Shown here one piece after another: positions 35,200 to 46,556 of a stretch of DNA of 64,000 nucleotides. The notes under the pieces were generated by a model, which was not told the DNA's origin, did no database searches, and was given only the letters and a program-made list of their open reading frames with translations. Location: contig OZ017795.1 in assembly GCA_963969395.1 (NCBI GenBank), positions 25,029,063 to 25,093,062 of the forward strand, given 5' to 3'. Source of the stretch: Pseudoscleropodium purum. Its lineage: Eukaryota > Streptophyta > Bryopsida > Hypnales > Brachytheciaceae. The translations under genes and the position numbers were made by a program. Positions within the stretch are counted from its first letter, which is position 1. Each line of letters begins with the position of its first letter.

Positions 35200-36070
35200 T
35201 TAAAGGACTTACAAAGTTAAATCCTAAAGTTTCAAGGCCTTTTTTCCATCAAAAAACACTCAAACTTGTCATTTCTTTTACAAAGAGAAGAATAATTTGA
35301 AAATTGATTTTTTTTTTTTCCATATCTAACAATACAATCTTGCACTAGACTATTATAAACATGTGTAGAATTTTTTTTAGAAACTTTGATCATATAGATT
35401 GCAAGATATTCACATTTCAAGTGAAGAAAACAAGTTGTTTTGAACCTTGCTCAATTAGATTTTTTGGCTTTGAATTTTCTTAATATAAATTTTTTTGCAA
35501 TTTTTTTGCAATGTTAATTTTTTGTAATGTTGAATTTTGAATTTTTCAAGTTGAAGAATTGAGTTGAAATTCAGGGAATTTTTTTGTAAGCACTTGATTT
35601 TCATTCTTTAATTTTTCTTAAAGTAAAAGTAGAAAAAGATAGAAGGAAAAATTAAATTATTAATAGTTCTAAGATCAAATTAAAATACACTAATACCAAG
35701 GGTGAAATTGTTCCAAAAGGCAAAGTCAACAATGTGAAACTTTTTTTTTTTAAATTGCAAAAATTGAGCTTAGAAATGAATCCTATATTAAGCTAATTCT
35801 TCAAAAAGAAGTAATGATTGTCATAAAATAAAAAGTTTCATAACTTTCACATCACTAATCCAAATGGTGAATGAATCAAAGCTTCACATGTTGACAAAAA
35901 TATAATCTTTGAAAAAAAATTAACAAAATTCAAGATTTGTGATTTTTTTGGTGTTGCATGGTAAGTTGTTTTTTTGACTTTAAGTGGCATAGTTTTTTCT
36001 CCCATACACAGGATGAAATAAAAATAATACCCTCTAAAAGCTAATGTGATTTTCCATCTTGAACAACAAA
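35200..36070 (+). repeat. Dispersed repeat family R1, copy 2
   Basis: Aligns by eye with 58.05-58.7 kb from 'aaggcctttt-ccat-aaaaaacactcaaa' through 'agaaactttgatcatatagattg' to 'tttcataactttcacatcactaat', and less well with copy 1 at 2.15-3.5 kb. Unclassified and non-coding. Confidence 0.6.
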
Positions 36071-36568
36071 TGAGAAAATTATGTCAATATTTGAAGTCAC
36101 ACAAACCTACTCAAAATTCTTAGAGCTCCCCGAAGGAACTTTGAGATTAGACCACATTAGATCAAACCTTAGATAGTTTAGCTTTAGTCTAAAAAGGACA
36201 TTTGAGGAATGTCTTCACTCATATTATAGATTTTGTTTTAAATGGGCATCATGTAGCTTATGCAAATGACCAATCAATGATGAGCTTCCATCTTTGTCAA
36301 GGTCAAGGCAACCTCAAAGCCACTACTCAAAAGGAAATTCAAACTTCCAAATGCAAAAACTACAAGTTCAAATTGTGATTCAAAACTCAAGACTTAAATT
36401 GATAGATGCATCTTTCAAAGACAAACAGAATGATACAAAGGATAACCACTTCAAGAATGATAAGTTGCATTGAAGTTCAAATTTTAGAAATGCTATTGTC
36501 TTGTAGCTTAAAATGTGTAAAGCCTGAGATCATAACCTTTGGGGAAAAAATAATTTCAACTATGCTAT

Positions 36569-36609
36569 GCTAGTGTATGAGCCTTAAGCATATGTGCATA
36601 TGTGTGTGC

Positions 36610-36659
<50 letters not shown>

Positions 36660-36782
36660 ATATATACACATATACACACATATATAACCAAATATCCTAC
36701 AACCATTGAAGGCACTTATATTATAAAAAATTATAAAGGTATATATAACATAATAGTTAAACTATAATCATAGAAAGCTCTT

Positions 36783-36813
<31 letters not shown>

Positions 36814-36857
36814 CATACATGTGTAGTCTATTAGGCTTGTAGGCTCATATAATAGCA
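36569..36857. mobile_element. MITE-like element, family R2, copy 1, with microsatellites
   Basis: Starts 'gctagtgtatgagcct' and ends 'aggctcatataatagca', i.e. imperfect terminal inverted repeats of ~16 bases. Copies at 58769-58988 and 61812-62048 share the ends and the inner 'ataatatgg...cctataatcat' phrases. Inside lies a (TG)n run at ~36602-36657, a (TA)n run at ~36788-36812 and the phrase 'accattgaaggcacttatat'. No coding sequence. Target duplications were not established. Confidence 0.55.
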
Positions 36858-36960
36858 ACCAACCCTCCCTCTAGAAGGAAGGATGGAGGGCGGAGAGAAA
36901 TGGAACCCAACATCAACAAAAAAAAAGACAATTCTGTTGGAGTTAGTTCAAGGTTTTATA

Positions 36961-36974
36961 GGGGGGGGGGGGGG
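36961..36974 (+). repeat. Poly-G run
   Basis: Uninterrupted run of ~14 G, followed by 'cttggagtgg'. It lies ~55 bases left of the 11.75-kb element, and the other flank of that element is also G-rich ('gagagaggggg'). Length is unreliable in any assembly. Confidence 0.8.
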
Positions 36975-37028
36975 CTTGGAGTGGTCCTAGGAGGTCTTCA
37001 AGGGAAGTTCTAATATAGGTCTTTGGAG

Positions 37029-37270
37029 CAGGGTTGACGAATCTCAACGTCCGCCCCAAAATAGCGTCCGTTTTCCGGACGTCCGGATGCACGGACGCTA
37101 GCGGACGCAGCGTCCCTCCCATCGTCGGAAGGCGGACGCACGGGGCGGGGCGGATGGGAGGCGGACGGCCAGGGCGGACGAGCGAGGCGGACGGCAGGGG
37201 CGGACAGCCGGGGCGGTCGGGCGTATAGAGCAGACGGGGCAGACGGACAGGGCGGACGGGGCGGACTTCG
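37029..37270. repeat. Left terminal GC-rich block of the giant element
   Basis: From the CAGGGTTGAC end the sequence matches the MITE ends through 'ccggacgtccgga', 'cggacgct-gcggacgcagcgtccctccc' and 'cgtcggaaggcggac'. It then passes into a run of CGGACGG/GGGGCGGAC repeats. It stops abruptly at ~37270 at AT-rich DNA. Open frames on both strands here are repeat artefacts. Confidence 0.85.
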
Positions 37271-37568
37271 CATTGCCATTAGTCATTAGAAAATTTTATA
37301 TTGTTATGTAATTTGAATGTTACACAATCACAAATGAATGCATCCACGTAAAATAAGATGTACATATAAAAATATTTTTATACGCAAATGAAAATATAGC
37401 ATCTTTATATATAAATATATATGTATAAACAAAATACATGAAAACATAGTTCCAATATCACTATTGAATCCTATATGATCTTTTTAAGATCTAAATCTTT
37501 CACATTCTTTTTTGTTTTTAAACAATGAAAGGACCATTGTTTTTAAAAAACAAAATTCTCCTCAAATC
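37271..37568. other. AT-rich spacer inside the giant element
   Basis: Lies between the left end and the 3' end of the minus-strand gene. It would contain that gene's 3' untranslated region. No other signal. Confidence 0.4.
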
Positions 37569-40500
37569 CTACTTTCCACCGGATGGACCACTACCTTCTC
37601 CCAAAACAAAAGGAAAATCTGCTGTACCGAGGAGTTTAACAGATGATTGACGAGTTGACCATTGTTGACTTGGACGGACTATTCGCCCTCCAGATTGAAC
37701 TTCGATGTCCACCTTATGAAATTGTTTCTTGGTTTCCGGAAAGAAGTCATCGTCCTCTTCACGCTTCCTTTTTTGTTTTCTTTTCGATGATAAATCGACT
37801 TCGTCTGCCTTCAAGGTTCTCAAATTGCTCTCCATACGATCTACCATCGCTTGAACAACTTCATCATCTCCTTTCCCTTGCCATACTGTGAGGCAGTCTC
37901 CATCCAATAGGAAAGCCTTCCAATGTCCTATAATATCGCCAATGCGCCTATCAAATGCTGCTGCCACATCTACAGATGAATGTCCTGTGCTTGTTTGTCC
38001 ATTTGTATCGTAGACAGCACGAACTTTTGTAGCCTCTTCCAACTTCGACAATAGAAGGGCCCTACCTACGAGGGTGTGGTCATATACTTTATACTACTCA
38101 TCGAACTCTTTTCCATGGTTCACCTCCATCCAACTGTCTTCTGGTCCTCTCTCCACTTTTTTATCTGGAAAACGAAAGAACTTTTTGTGTTACAAGCTCC
38201 AATGTCCCCCCATGTTGCGACAAAACATTTCACGGGCCGTGTCATCTACGATTCCTCAAGCCCACAATTCCACCTCTCTATTGTGAGTCATCCACACATC
38301 CAAATCCAATGGTTGCTGAGATTCCTCGTACAAATCATGCCTCTGTTCATTTGCATTCCACCGGATTAGCTTCCCCCAATGTTGATAATTTTGAAATTTG
38401 TATGGTGCTTGATCAAGAGGAAGATTTCAACGATTGTACTCGTGGCCTGGAGGCATAGCTTCCAAGATACCAAACATTTCGTAGAACCTAGCACTTAATG
38501 GACTACGACACTTGGCACACACCGAACGAATGAGTGATGCTTTCACAATGCAAGTGATATGGAAAGTGTGGCGACATTGGCCCATGGTTACCGCACCTTC
38601 CGGTCCGAAGAGGCCTTGGCAAAGGCTACAACAACCATCCAAGATTGGAGAGGCTGGATCACAAGCATGCACCACTCGCTTGTCTTTCACATTGATGTGT
38701 GCTAAAAGTGTGTTGTAAGGGACCCATCCTTCCTCTACTTCCAAGGCCCAATTGATGGGTGGAGCTTGGTCCTTCTTTGTGTGGTTTAACCGCTCAAACA
38801 TGGCATCCATGTCTCCCCAACATGTGATCTCCGTATATCCCTTTGAAGGATGTTGGTCAAACATAGTCTTGAACCAACTCAAAGAGCTTTGAATGGCATC
38901 ACAATTTTCATTCGACTCCATTGCCAATGTTTGAAGACCTACCATTGCTCAAGATACTACAAAAGGTCTGTCTTGGAGTCTTTGTACCCATGCTAACCAT
39001 CGAGACTCCAAGCCGCTAGATGGCATAAACTTCTTCAAATCCAAGCACAATTGCAATCGATTCAACTTGGATTCAACGATTCCTTTTGCTTCAATTGCCT
39101 CCTCCTATTTATGCTTCAACTCTTCAAAGTCACAACTCTCCGTTTGCGTCTCCGCATTCACGTAAATGGATGAAAGCTTTTCCATTGATGGTTGTTGTGT
39201 CGCTTTTAACATGCTCATGTCATGACTTTCTTGTACATTCACAATGGTAGGATTGTCGCTTGCTTCGGCCTTATCAAAAGGAAGAGAAAGCTTATCTTCA
39301 CTCTCTTGAGTCTCTTGACTGTCTCCGAGTACAATCACTAGTGAGATTGCAACCTCACTTGGATTTTTGGAGGTCCCTTGCAATTCTGCAATCCGTTTAC
39401 GCATTTTCATCAACTCTTCCATTTGCCTCGATGATTGTTGATTTAAATGTTCAACCTCACTCTCCGAAGTCTTTAATTTCAACTCCAACACTTTGCACCT
39501 TGCTTCCACTCCTTCAAGGTCAACAATTTTCTTCTCATATTCCACCAATTGTAGTATGTGAAAATCTCTTTCTTCGAAAAGTGATTCGAAAGTCTTCGTG
39601 AGATTCTGAAATGCTATAGTACCTTTCAACATCTCTGGTGCTATTAAAAAAAACTCCTTGGCCAAATTCATAAAAGTCGGAGTAGCTTGCGCTAAAAATT
39701 CAACTGACATCGTTATCTTGAAAGCTATATCAAGTATATGTGCAACATCCTTTGGACCTGCAAGTGGACTCATTGGAACAATAGTAGCACCATCTTTGGG
39801 GTTCGACGATCCGCCTATTTCTTCATGAAGGTTAGCAAACTGAACCGAGAGCTTGAAAATATTTTCCAATTGTTTTGGATTGGACATGTTTTGCAAGGTT
39901 TGATGTAGAGGACTTGGCAATGCCGCTGTAATTGGAAATTCCTCCGCCCGCCTTTTACGCTCTGAACTCCATAATGACGATATATTATCAATCGTCACGC
40001 CTTGTCCACGAGGCGTATGTACTTTGTCTTCTAAACTTAACGCTGGACTAGATTCAACGCCTTGATGCACAGGCGGAGATTTGTAGACCAAACTATCAAA
40101 ACAATTGTTGGCTATCAGACTATCAATTGTAGCATTAGCCTTTGCCACTTTCTCCGCCAAGACTTCGTCTACTTTACTTTTTGAAGTTTCCCCGCGTTCC
40201 GTGCAAACCTTGCCTTTGTTTACAAACTCCGTTTGCGTTTGTGCCACAACATTTGGTGTAAAGGTCAAACGCGTTGAAGCTGTGGAAAAGACTTCACCCT
40301 CCTACGCCTCTACATCTTCTCCACATCTTTCCCCACATTTTTCGAAGAGCTTTCATTGATTGCTTTTGTTGGAGATTGTACAGACCGTAATTCTTCAACA
40401 TTTGAGGCTTTCTCCACACCATCCGTTTTCACCTCAATAGTATTTTTTAATATTTTTTCTGTTTCTCCCTCTGAATTGTACAAGTCGGGAATGTCCTTTT

Positions 40501-40966
40501 GATTGGCTTCAAGTAGAAGTGGGCAAGCTGTTGTCGTCGGAAACGTGCTCCAATCGATCTTGCGCTCTAATATAAGTTCCGCATAAACCATACACGCTAC
40601 GCTATAATTAATATAGCCTTTACTTCTGCGCTTGTTTCCGAATAGAACACGTCACACCTCCTCAGATCGATGGACAAAATGTTTGTTGTTGCAAGTCCAT
40701 GGTTTACAACAAAAATCCCGTGTATGATTCTTGTGCGACTCCTGAGGCCACAACTTGTCAATGTGGTACATTTTAATATAGGTCCTGCATATTTTTGATG
40801 TCCAATACTCCGCATCTTCATCTTCCCACTCGCTCTCTGCTTTAATTGTAGGGTCATTTAAAATGTCAAGCCGAAGGTCGCGCGTAGCCCCCTTCACTTT
40901 GCTTTTTTTCTTCACTTCGCTTCCCGAAGTCACCCCATCCATATTTCGATCACCTTCGCCGTTCAT
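37569..40966 (-). pseudogene. Long RING-H2 / coiled-coil cargo gene with in-frame stops
   Basis: Starts at an ATG at 40966 (Met-Asn-Gly-Glu). The N terminus has 'CRTYIKMYHIDKLW' then 'TCNNKHF', a domain also present in the gene at 44413. It continues past a TGA (40652-40654) into 'INYSVACMVYAELILERKID'. A frameshift near 40310 and a TAG at 40302-40304 follow, then 387 open codons with a coiled coil (~39.37-39.6 kb). The same frame then runs through TAG 39105-39107 and TGA 38946-38948 to a RING-H2 finger, and through four more stops to a Lys/Arg-rich nuclear-localisation-like stretch (~37.74 kb) and the end at 37569. Most breaks are single stops in one frame, so the ancestral protein was ~1,100 residues. 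RING-H2 proteins are usually ubiquitin ligases; the function here is inferred. Unspliced as far as I can see. Confidence 0.75.
38508..38630 (-). other. RING-H2 zinc finger within the minus-strand cargo gene
   Basis: All eight metal ligands are present with canonical spacing: C-x2-C-x14-C-x-H-x2-H-x2-C-x10-C-x2-C. The core reads 'CRHTFHITC' and the end 'CAKCRSPL'. The C3H2C3 pattern defines RING-H2, commonly found in E3 ubiquitin ligases that bind an E2 enzyme. The Pro after the seventh Cys typical of many E3s (C-P-x-C) is Ala here. Confidence 0.85.
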
Positions 40967-41189
40967 GATTGTCAATTGGATTCAATAACCAATTGAAGTG
41001 AATAAAAAAATCTCACGTGATAGTCAAAAGTGATGGCATCAACCGCAACACAGTAACACAAGATAGAGGACCCCAACTCTCCACCCCGTAGGAGCAACTA
41101 GCGCATAAAGCAATAGTAGCACATCCAACTTGGCACCGAAGGAGAATTGAAGTGAGAAGAAATGAAAAGTCACTCCACCCTTATAGCCG

Positions 41190-41480
41190 TCCGTCGCCGG
41201 ACCTAGAGGCCGTCCGCCACCGGACCTGCCCCGGACCGCGCAAAGCGGCCCCGAACCTCGCGTCCGCTGCCCGGACCGACGACGTCCGCTTCGGCAGCGG
41301 ACGCGCCATCCGCCCGTCACCCCGTCCGACCGCCCCGTCCGCCCGTCACCCTGTCCGACCGACCCGTCCGACCGGCGCGTCCGCCCAGACTGTCCGCACT
41401 GTCCGCCTTCAGACGCCGTCCGCGCTTTGGACACACCGACCGCCCCACTTAAACACTGACCGCCGACGGCGTTCGCCCAA
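41190..41480. promoter_or_regulatory. GC-rich CGTCCG block upstream of the minus-strand cargo gene
   Basis: Very CpG-rich stretch with many GTCCG/CGGAC motifs in both orientations. It starts ~220 bases upstream of the ATG at 40966 and ends sharply near 41480. Its position and motif content parallel the blocks upstream of the two plus-strand genes, so I infer a promoter or regulatory role. Reading frames within it are artefacts of the repeat. Confidence 0.5.
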
Positions 41481-43890
41481 CTGTCCATTGGTGCATCCTA
41501 TGAGGCCATTATTATTCAAAAAGAGCGGTAACATTTCAAAAATAAAACAGCCTAATAATCACTGCTAAATGAGGATCAATGTAATTAGTTTGTCGTTTTC
41601 TTTTTTTTAAATGTAAACCCTAAACCTTATACCCTAATTACCCTAAATCTTTTTTTTTCTCCCCTAAATTGTTTTACGAATGAGGGGAATGTGGTTAAGT
41701 TGAATATGTTTGAATTATTTACTGATATTATTCCTCTAAATAGGTTTTGAGAAGATCTGAAGATGGTGGGGATTTTTTTTAAGTTCATTAGGAAATCAAA
41801 TGTTTTGCAAAAATAATCAATTCCATTTTCATTGTAAGCAAATGAAATTTTAAAAAAAGGCCCCAATACATAATTAGAATAATAGTTAAATGGATTTCAA
41901 CCTCATGATATTTAATGAAAGGTTGTGATTTCTCATTAAAAGTGCATCACGATCTTCAAATGAACATCGAGTCTTTCATATTTTTTAATGAAATTTTGAT
42001 TAGATTTGAAAACAAAGAAAAAGAATCAATGTTTTAACTTTCAAATCATGTATGGCTATATTTTTTCTTAAAAACATAGAAAAATTCGTTACTTGAGTTG
42101 GTGGAGTAGAATACATTATACATGTGCTATATTTATTTTGAAGGGTAATTCCAATATTCTTATTTCAGATGTTTTTAAATATTAATTTTAAAGTAGAGGG
42201 TTCATTGTTTAAAGATCTAAAAAATTGACAAATATAATTTCTATTATAAATAGAAATTGAATTCGGAATTCAATTTTTGAAATGATTCAAATGAATAAGA
42301 TATTGATTATAAAATATTTCTTTGTTTGAGTTTTCAAAATGAATTCACAAAACAATTGCAAACTTTTGAACTTAGGTATATGGTATTGTTTTTGGTTTGT
42401 ACTTTGTAGAGTATAATATTTCCATTTTAATCCTAAATAAATGAAAAAATTCCACATGAATGAAATGTTTCTATGTATTGCACAAAGATTTCTACCAATT
42501 ATTATGATAATTAAATACATTGTTACATTTCATAAAATATTCTATATAGAAAAAAAAAATCATTTCAGTTTTCAATCATGATAAACGATGTCTTCTACTC
42601 TTTCTGTTATATGTTCGTTTTGTATAACATGTACATTATACAATCTTTGAGAGCAAGGTAGTTCATTTTTGGCTCTCATTGAAATAGAAAATATATTTGT
42701 GTTTGGATTTTGAAATCATTATGTATTCTATGGTCTTGCAAGAATGCATCTTGTTTCTTCCTTTGAATCCTTTTGATATTTTCTTTATTTTCCTTTGTTT
42801 TCTATCTCGTAGGGCTCTTATTATCTTGTTCTCTTCATTTAACCAGCCTATTTGGCTTGGCTCTTAGTTTTTTGTTTTTTTTTAATGTAATGGTTTATGC
42901 ATATGTTATAAAAAATATATATTATTTATCTAAAATTAATATATTGATGAACAAACGCATAAAGGCATTGAATGCTTTCACATTTAAAGTTATAAATCTA
43001 TCATAAATCACTCTTGCAAATTTAAATGATTGAATCGAAAATTTAAAAATGTAATTACAAGAGCTTTCAATTCAATCAATTGCATAAATCATAAATGTTG
43101 AAATGCAACTCGTATAAGTTTAGCATCTATGAAGATTAATTCATGTCATCCACATGCAATTTTCCAATTTAATAAAATGCAATTGAGTACTTCAATTTCT
43201 TTCTTTTCAATTCTCTAAGTAACATTCACTTCATATCTTTCTCTATTTATTTATCTATTTTTTGGCAACAAATGGAGAAACCATCTTTGTCTATATTTGC
43301 ACATGCACTCTTATTTGATTGATGAAGAATAGATCTATGAAATATATAATCATTGATTTGTTCATGTTGATTTATCTAGTATATTTTATGTATGTATATA
43401 TATTTATATATATATATATATATCATTAAAGGAGTATGAAAGACAAGATTGACAGATTGTATTCGAATGTTGTTGATTTTGAAATGATTTAGTATTATAT
43501 CATTTATAAGAATATTATAATAGTGTTATGTTATAATATTCCTAAAACAATTGCAACAAATATTAAAATACATGCTAAGTTAGGTTTGTTAGCCTACCAA
43601 TTGTTCATTAATAGACATAATTGAGTAGCCCCCTTAAATGAAACATTCAATATCTAATATCTTACAATCCAAATGGTGGATTTGTCTAAAATTTTTTCCA
43701 CATTTTTTCCAACTAATTTACTACAAGATCCTACGGTTACATATGCCCCAAAGTATTTTTCTTCTAAGACTTAATATTTGCACTACTATTGGCAGTTTTG
43801 AAGTGTTTTTAGTGAAAAGAACTTTACGGGTTAAACATCTCTACCGTGAGATTTTGAAAAAAGAACAATTTCCTTCATTAGGTTTAGAGT
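41481..43890. other. AT-rich middle of the giant element, no gene recognised
   Basis: 2.4 kb of AT-rich DNA between the divergent gene units. It includes a short telomere-like stretch (41612-41650), a (TA)n run (~43402-43424) and short open frames only. A transposase gene would be expected somewhere in an autonomous element; if one was here it has been lost or replaced. I found no terminal repeats marking an insertion. Confidence 0.4.
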
Positions 43891-43894
43891 CTAA

Positions 43895-44275
43895 GATGAG
43901 CCGTCCGCCCTGTCCACCCCGTCCGCCGCGATATCCGTCCCCCGTCCTCCGTCCGCCCTATTCGTCCAATCCGGAGTCCGCCCTGTCCACCCCGTCCGCC
44001 GCGATATCCGTCCCCCGTCCTCCGTCCGCCCTATTCGTCCAATCCGGAGTCCGCCCCGTCCACCCCGATATCCGTCCGCCCTGTCCATCCGATCGGGCGT
44101 CCGCCCGGTTACGGCCATCCGATTGACATGCGGACTGATGTGGTCCACATGATCTGGACGTCCGCCTCGGGGCGTCTGCATATATATATGGGGAGGCGGA
44201 CGGCTCATTCCGAACAATCGTTCTCTTTTGGAGTGGGCGGACCAGTGCATTGGAAGCTCTGCGCGCCCCTTCCGC
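43895..44275 (+). promoter_or_regulatory. GC-rich block with 73-bp tandem repeat upstream of the gene at 44413
   Basis: A 73-base unit (starts at 43903, 43976 and, partial, 44049) containing 'gtccgccctgtccaccccg' and 'gcgatatccgtcc' is repeated almost exactly. It is followed by 'gcggactgatgtggtccaca', a segment also found inside MITE A, then a TATA-like 'catatatatatgggg' at ~44168, about 245 bases before the ATG. This looks like the promoter of the 44413 gene. A 12-mer 'gaacaatcgttc' near 44212 and 'gaacgattgtt' near 44282 form a further inverted pair. Confidence 0.6.
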
Positions 44276-44412
44276 TTTGAGTGAACGATTGTTGTGGCAT
44301 TGTTACAAATTTTCACAAAGTTCACGCTTGTAAAATTTTAATTAATTAATTAAATCAAAATTTTGGTTCTTAAGCTTTGTAATTGTTTCATTCTCTTTGC
44401 TTCAGCTTCATC

Positions 44413-45666
44413 ATGCCGAAAGATAGAACACCCAAAAAAAGTAGTCGAAAAGGAAGACCCCAATTGTTCGATTGGGATGCTTGGGCCGATCCATTGTGCG
44501 TGGGTGAACCGGGATGGAAAGAAGAACCAACAAGAGTGTGGGATTGCTCAATGTGCAAGAAGTATGTAAAAATGATTCACATTCAAAAACTTTGGCGACG
44601 TGAACGTGTAGAGCACCAAGCGCCACGTTGGGAAGGACAAATGTCTACGTGCCAAAGTGAGCACTTCAAACAACGATACACACAAGTGCATCGAGTTCTT
44701 GGCATTAAAAGCGCCAAACCAAATATAATGAATTATAATGTTATGGCAATGGTTTGGGCAGAGATTGTACTCCACAAGGACATGGACTGGCGTACTGCTA
44801 CAGGTCGCAATGTAGAGAACTATACGCGCACAGATGCCATTATAGATACACAGTGGAGGGGCGCAAGCGATTGCATGCTAGAGTGGTCTAATCGAGGTTA
44901 TCTACAACAACCTTCAGTTGTTCTACGAGATGCTGAAGATGCGTGGACAGATGACGATGATATGCAAACGCCTGTCACATTTGGAGTTAGACACGAGCGG
45001 GTAGAAGAACGAGAACGAATTGAATTCGAGCAACAAATGCAAGAGGCAACACGCAGAAGCTTTCAAGATTGTGGACGGCAAGATAGGCATGGTGGGTCCT
45101 ACGGACATGAACATGGAACGCGAGAATCTGAACATGGAAGAGGTGGTTCATACTCTGATTACGATCCTCAAAATAGATATGAAGGTGGAAGAGGGAGCTA
45201 TGGATCCACGCATTATGGTGGTTCAAGTGCAGTTGGTTCTCGTTATGGCACTCCCCCTGAAATTGGCTCTCTAGGTGGGACAAGTAGCTATGGCAACACG
45301 CACTATGGTAGGTCTACTGAATCTGGTTCATATTATATGACGCCCACTCAAATGGGCTTCGAAGGTAGTGGAGGAAGCCATGTAACCCCGCAGTATAGTT
45401 GCTCTCTTCACGGAAGCGCCTAATACTATCCGGGATCAACTAGAAGTGATTCATATGGGCATCATGGGGCCTCTTATTACGGGGCTTCAAATGAAAGAAG
45501 ATCAGAGCCTACTACTCCGGTTCCTCCTCCCACTTTTGGAGGTTCAAATTATGGACAAGAAGGTGCACCGAGTAGATATCACGGAAACTATGGAGGTGGT
45601 CCGTTCATTGAAGTACAAAGAAGAGGCAGTGGTCAACAATTTGAGTCCGATTCAGATTCCGAATAA
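44413..45666 (+). pseudogene. Cargo gene: Cys/His N-terminal domain plus Tyr/Gly/Ser-rich tail
   Basis: ATG at 44413 begins Met-Pro-Lys followed by a basic stretch. The frame is 417 codons with one TAA at 45421-45423 (codon 337). Residues ~19-130 form a domain with possible zinc ligands Cys45, Cys48, Cys80 and His84, and conserved 'YVKMIHIQKLW' and 'NYNVMAMVWAEIVLHKD'. The minus-strand cargo gene carries the same domain. An acidic stretch (~177-184, DDDD) and a charged segment lie in the middle. From ~228 the protein is low-complexity, with SYG/YGG/GGS units, and ends Asp-Ser-Asp-Ser-Glu. Such tails are common in disordered nucleic-acid-binding or condensate-forming proteins, but function is unknown. 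The in-frame start TTG 30 bases upstream is not the start. A second gene of the element at 46738 also begins Met-Pro-Lys. Confidence 0.75.
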
Positions 45667-46255
45667 AAAAACATGCAAGTATATAGTGAGCATGTGTTTG
45701 CTCGATTTTCTCATTTTTACTCTCACGACAAGTATAGAGCACTAGATTGGTAGAAGTAGTACAAAATTTTAAATGAATAGAACAATTTTGAACAACAATT
45801 TTGTTCACTTTTTCAAAAAGTGTTGTGTAATAGTGTACACCAAGTATGTATGTAGGCAAGTATATTGTTAAAGACATCATTGTATTATTTTATAATAGTG
45901 TTGATGTATACGGCTATAAGCGACTTTGATAAATAATAAAAATATGAAGAAGAAATGTAATTTTGTAAGAGCCATATTATGTCTATTTTTGAATTTAGCA
46001 TTCGAGGTTAAATATGTACTAGCATGGTGTGTATTTTAAAATTATTGTTGTGTGTTTATTACATTTAGAAACTCGTAAATGATATAAAGGTATTTCTAAT
46101 TAATTTATGAAAGATTAAATTATTTGAATATTTGAAATTTTTTTATTTTTCATTCAACTATTGCTAAAAACTAAAATGATTTCTTATTCGTATGAAGAAA
46201 TGCCCAAATTAGACAATTAGTGGTTCTTCTTTAGATTCTATTTTCAAATATGAAA
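45667..46255. other. AT-rich spacer, 3' flank of the 44413 gene
   Basis: Contains 'aataataaaa' at ~45930, plausible as a polyadenylation context, and no other recognisable feature. Confidence 0.35.
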
Positions 46256-46261
46256 AATAAA

Positions 46262-46556
46262 TTGGATCGGGCGGACGCTTGATTTGTCCACTCGTGCCCG
46301 TCCGATCGGGCGGACGGTTTGGGGCCATCCGCCGCGACCCGTCGGATCGGGCGGACGCGGCTGTAGGGTTTCGGGGAGGCGGACGGCTGATGCGTCCGCC
46401 AACCGCAGCCCGTCCGATCAAGCGGACGGTTTGGGGCCATCCGATGGGGCGGACAGCAGATTTGTCCACCCGTGGCTGTCCGATCGGGCGGATGGTTTGG
46501 GGCAGTCCGCGCCCCAATAAGATGGGCGGACGGGCCGTCCGCATTGTCACTTTTGC
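46262..46556 (+). promoter_or_regulatory. GC-rich block with palindromic motif upstream of the kinase-like gene
   Basis: Three degenerate ~50-base units (near 46282, 46390 and 46461) each contain 'ccgtccgatcgggcggacgg' or a close variant, an inverted repeat of CCGTCCG around a 6-base spacer, followed by 'tttggggc-atccg'. The block ends ~180 bases before the ATG at 46738. The placement matches the GC blocks of the other cargo genes. I infer binding sites for an element-encoded or host factor. Confidence 0.55.

Noticed and set aside
37029..37270. Treating the GC blocks at 37.0 and 48.6 kb as two independent truncated MITEs
   Set aside because: Each has only one end, the ends are complementary types, they face each other correctly, and the outer 8-mers match at 7 of 8.
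37010..37286. Open frames rich in Pro/Arg/Ser on both strands of the GC-rich blocks (also at 17.6-18.7, 41.0-41.6, 43.6-44.3 and 46.2-46.7 kb)
   Set aside because: GC-rich CGTCCG repeats rarely contain stops in any frame; the frames cross element boundaries into unrelated DNA.
37569..45666. Stop-codon recoding in the cargo genes
   Set aside because: All three stop types occur, the kinase gene also has a frameshift, and the neighbouring anoctamin gene uses the standard code. Decay is simpler.
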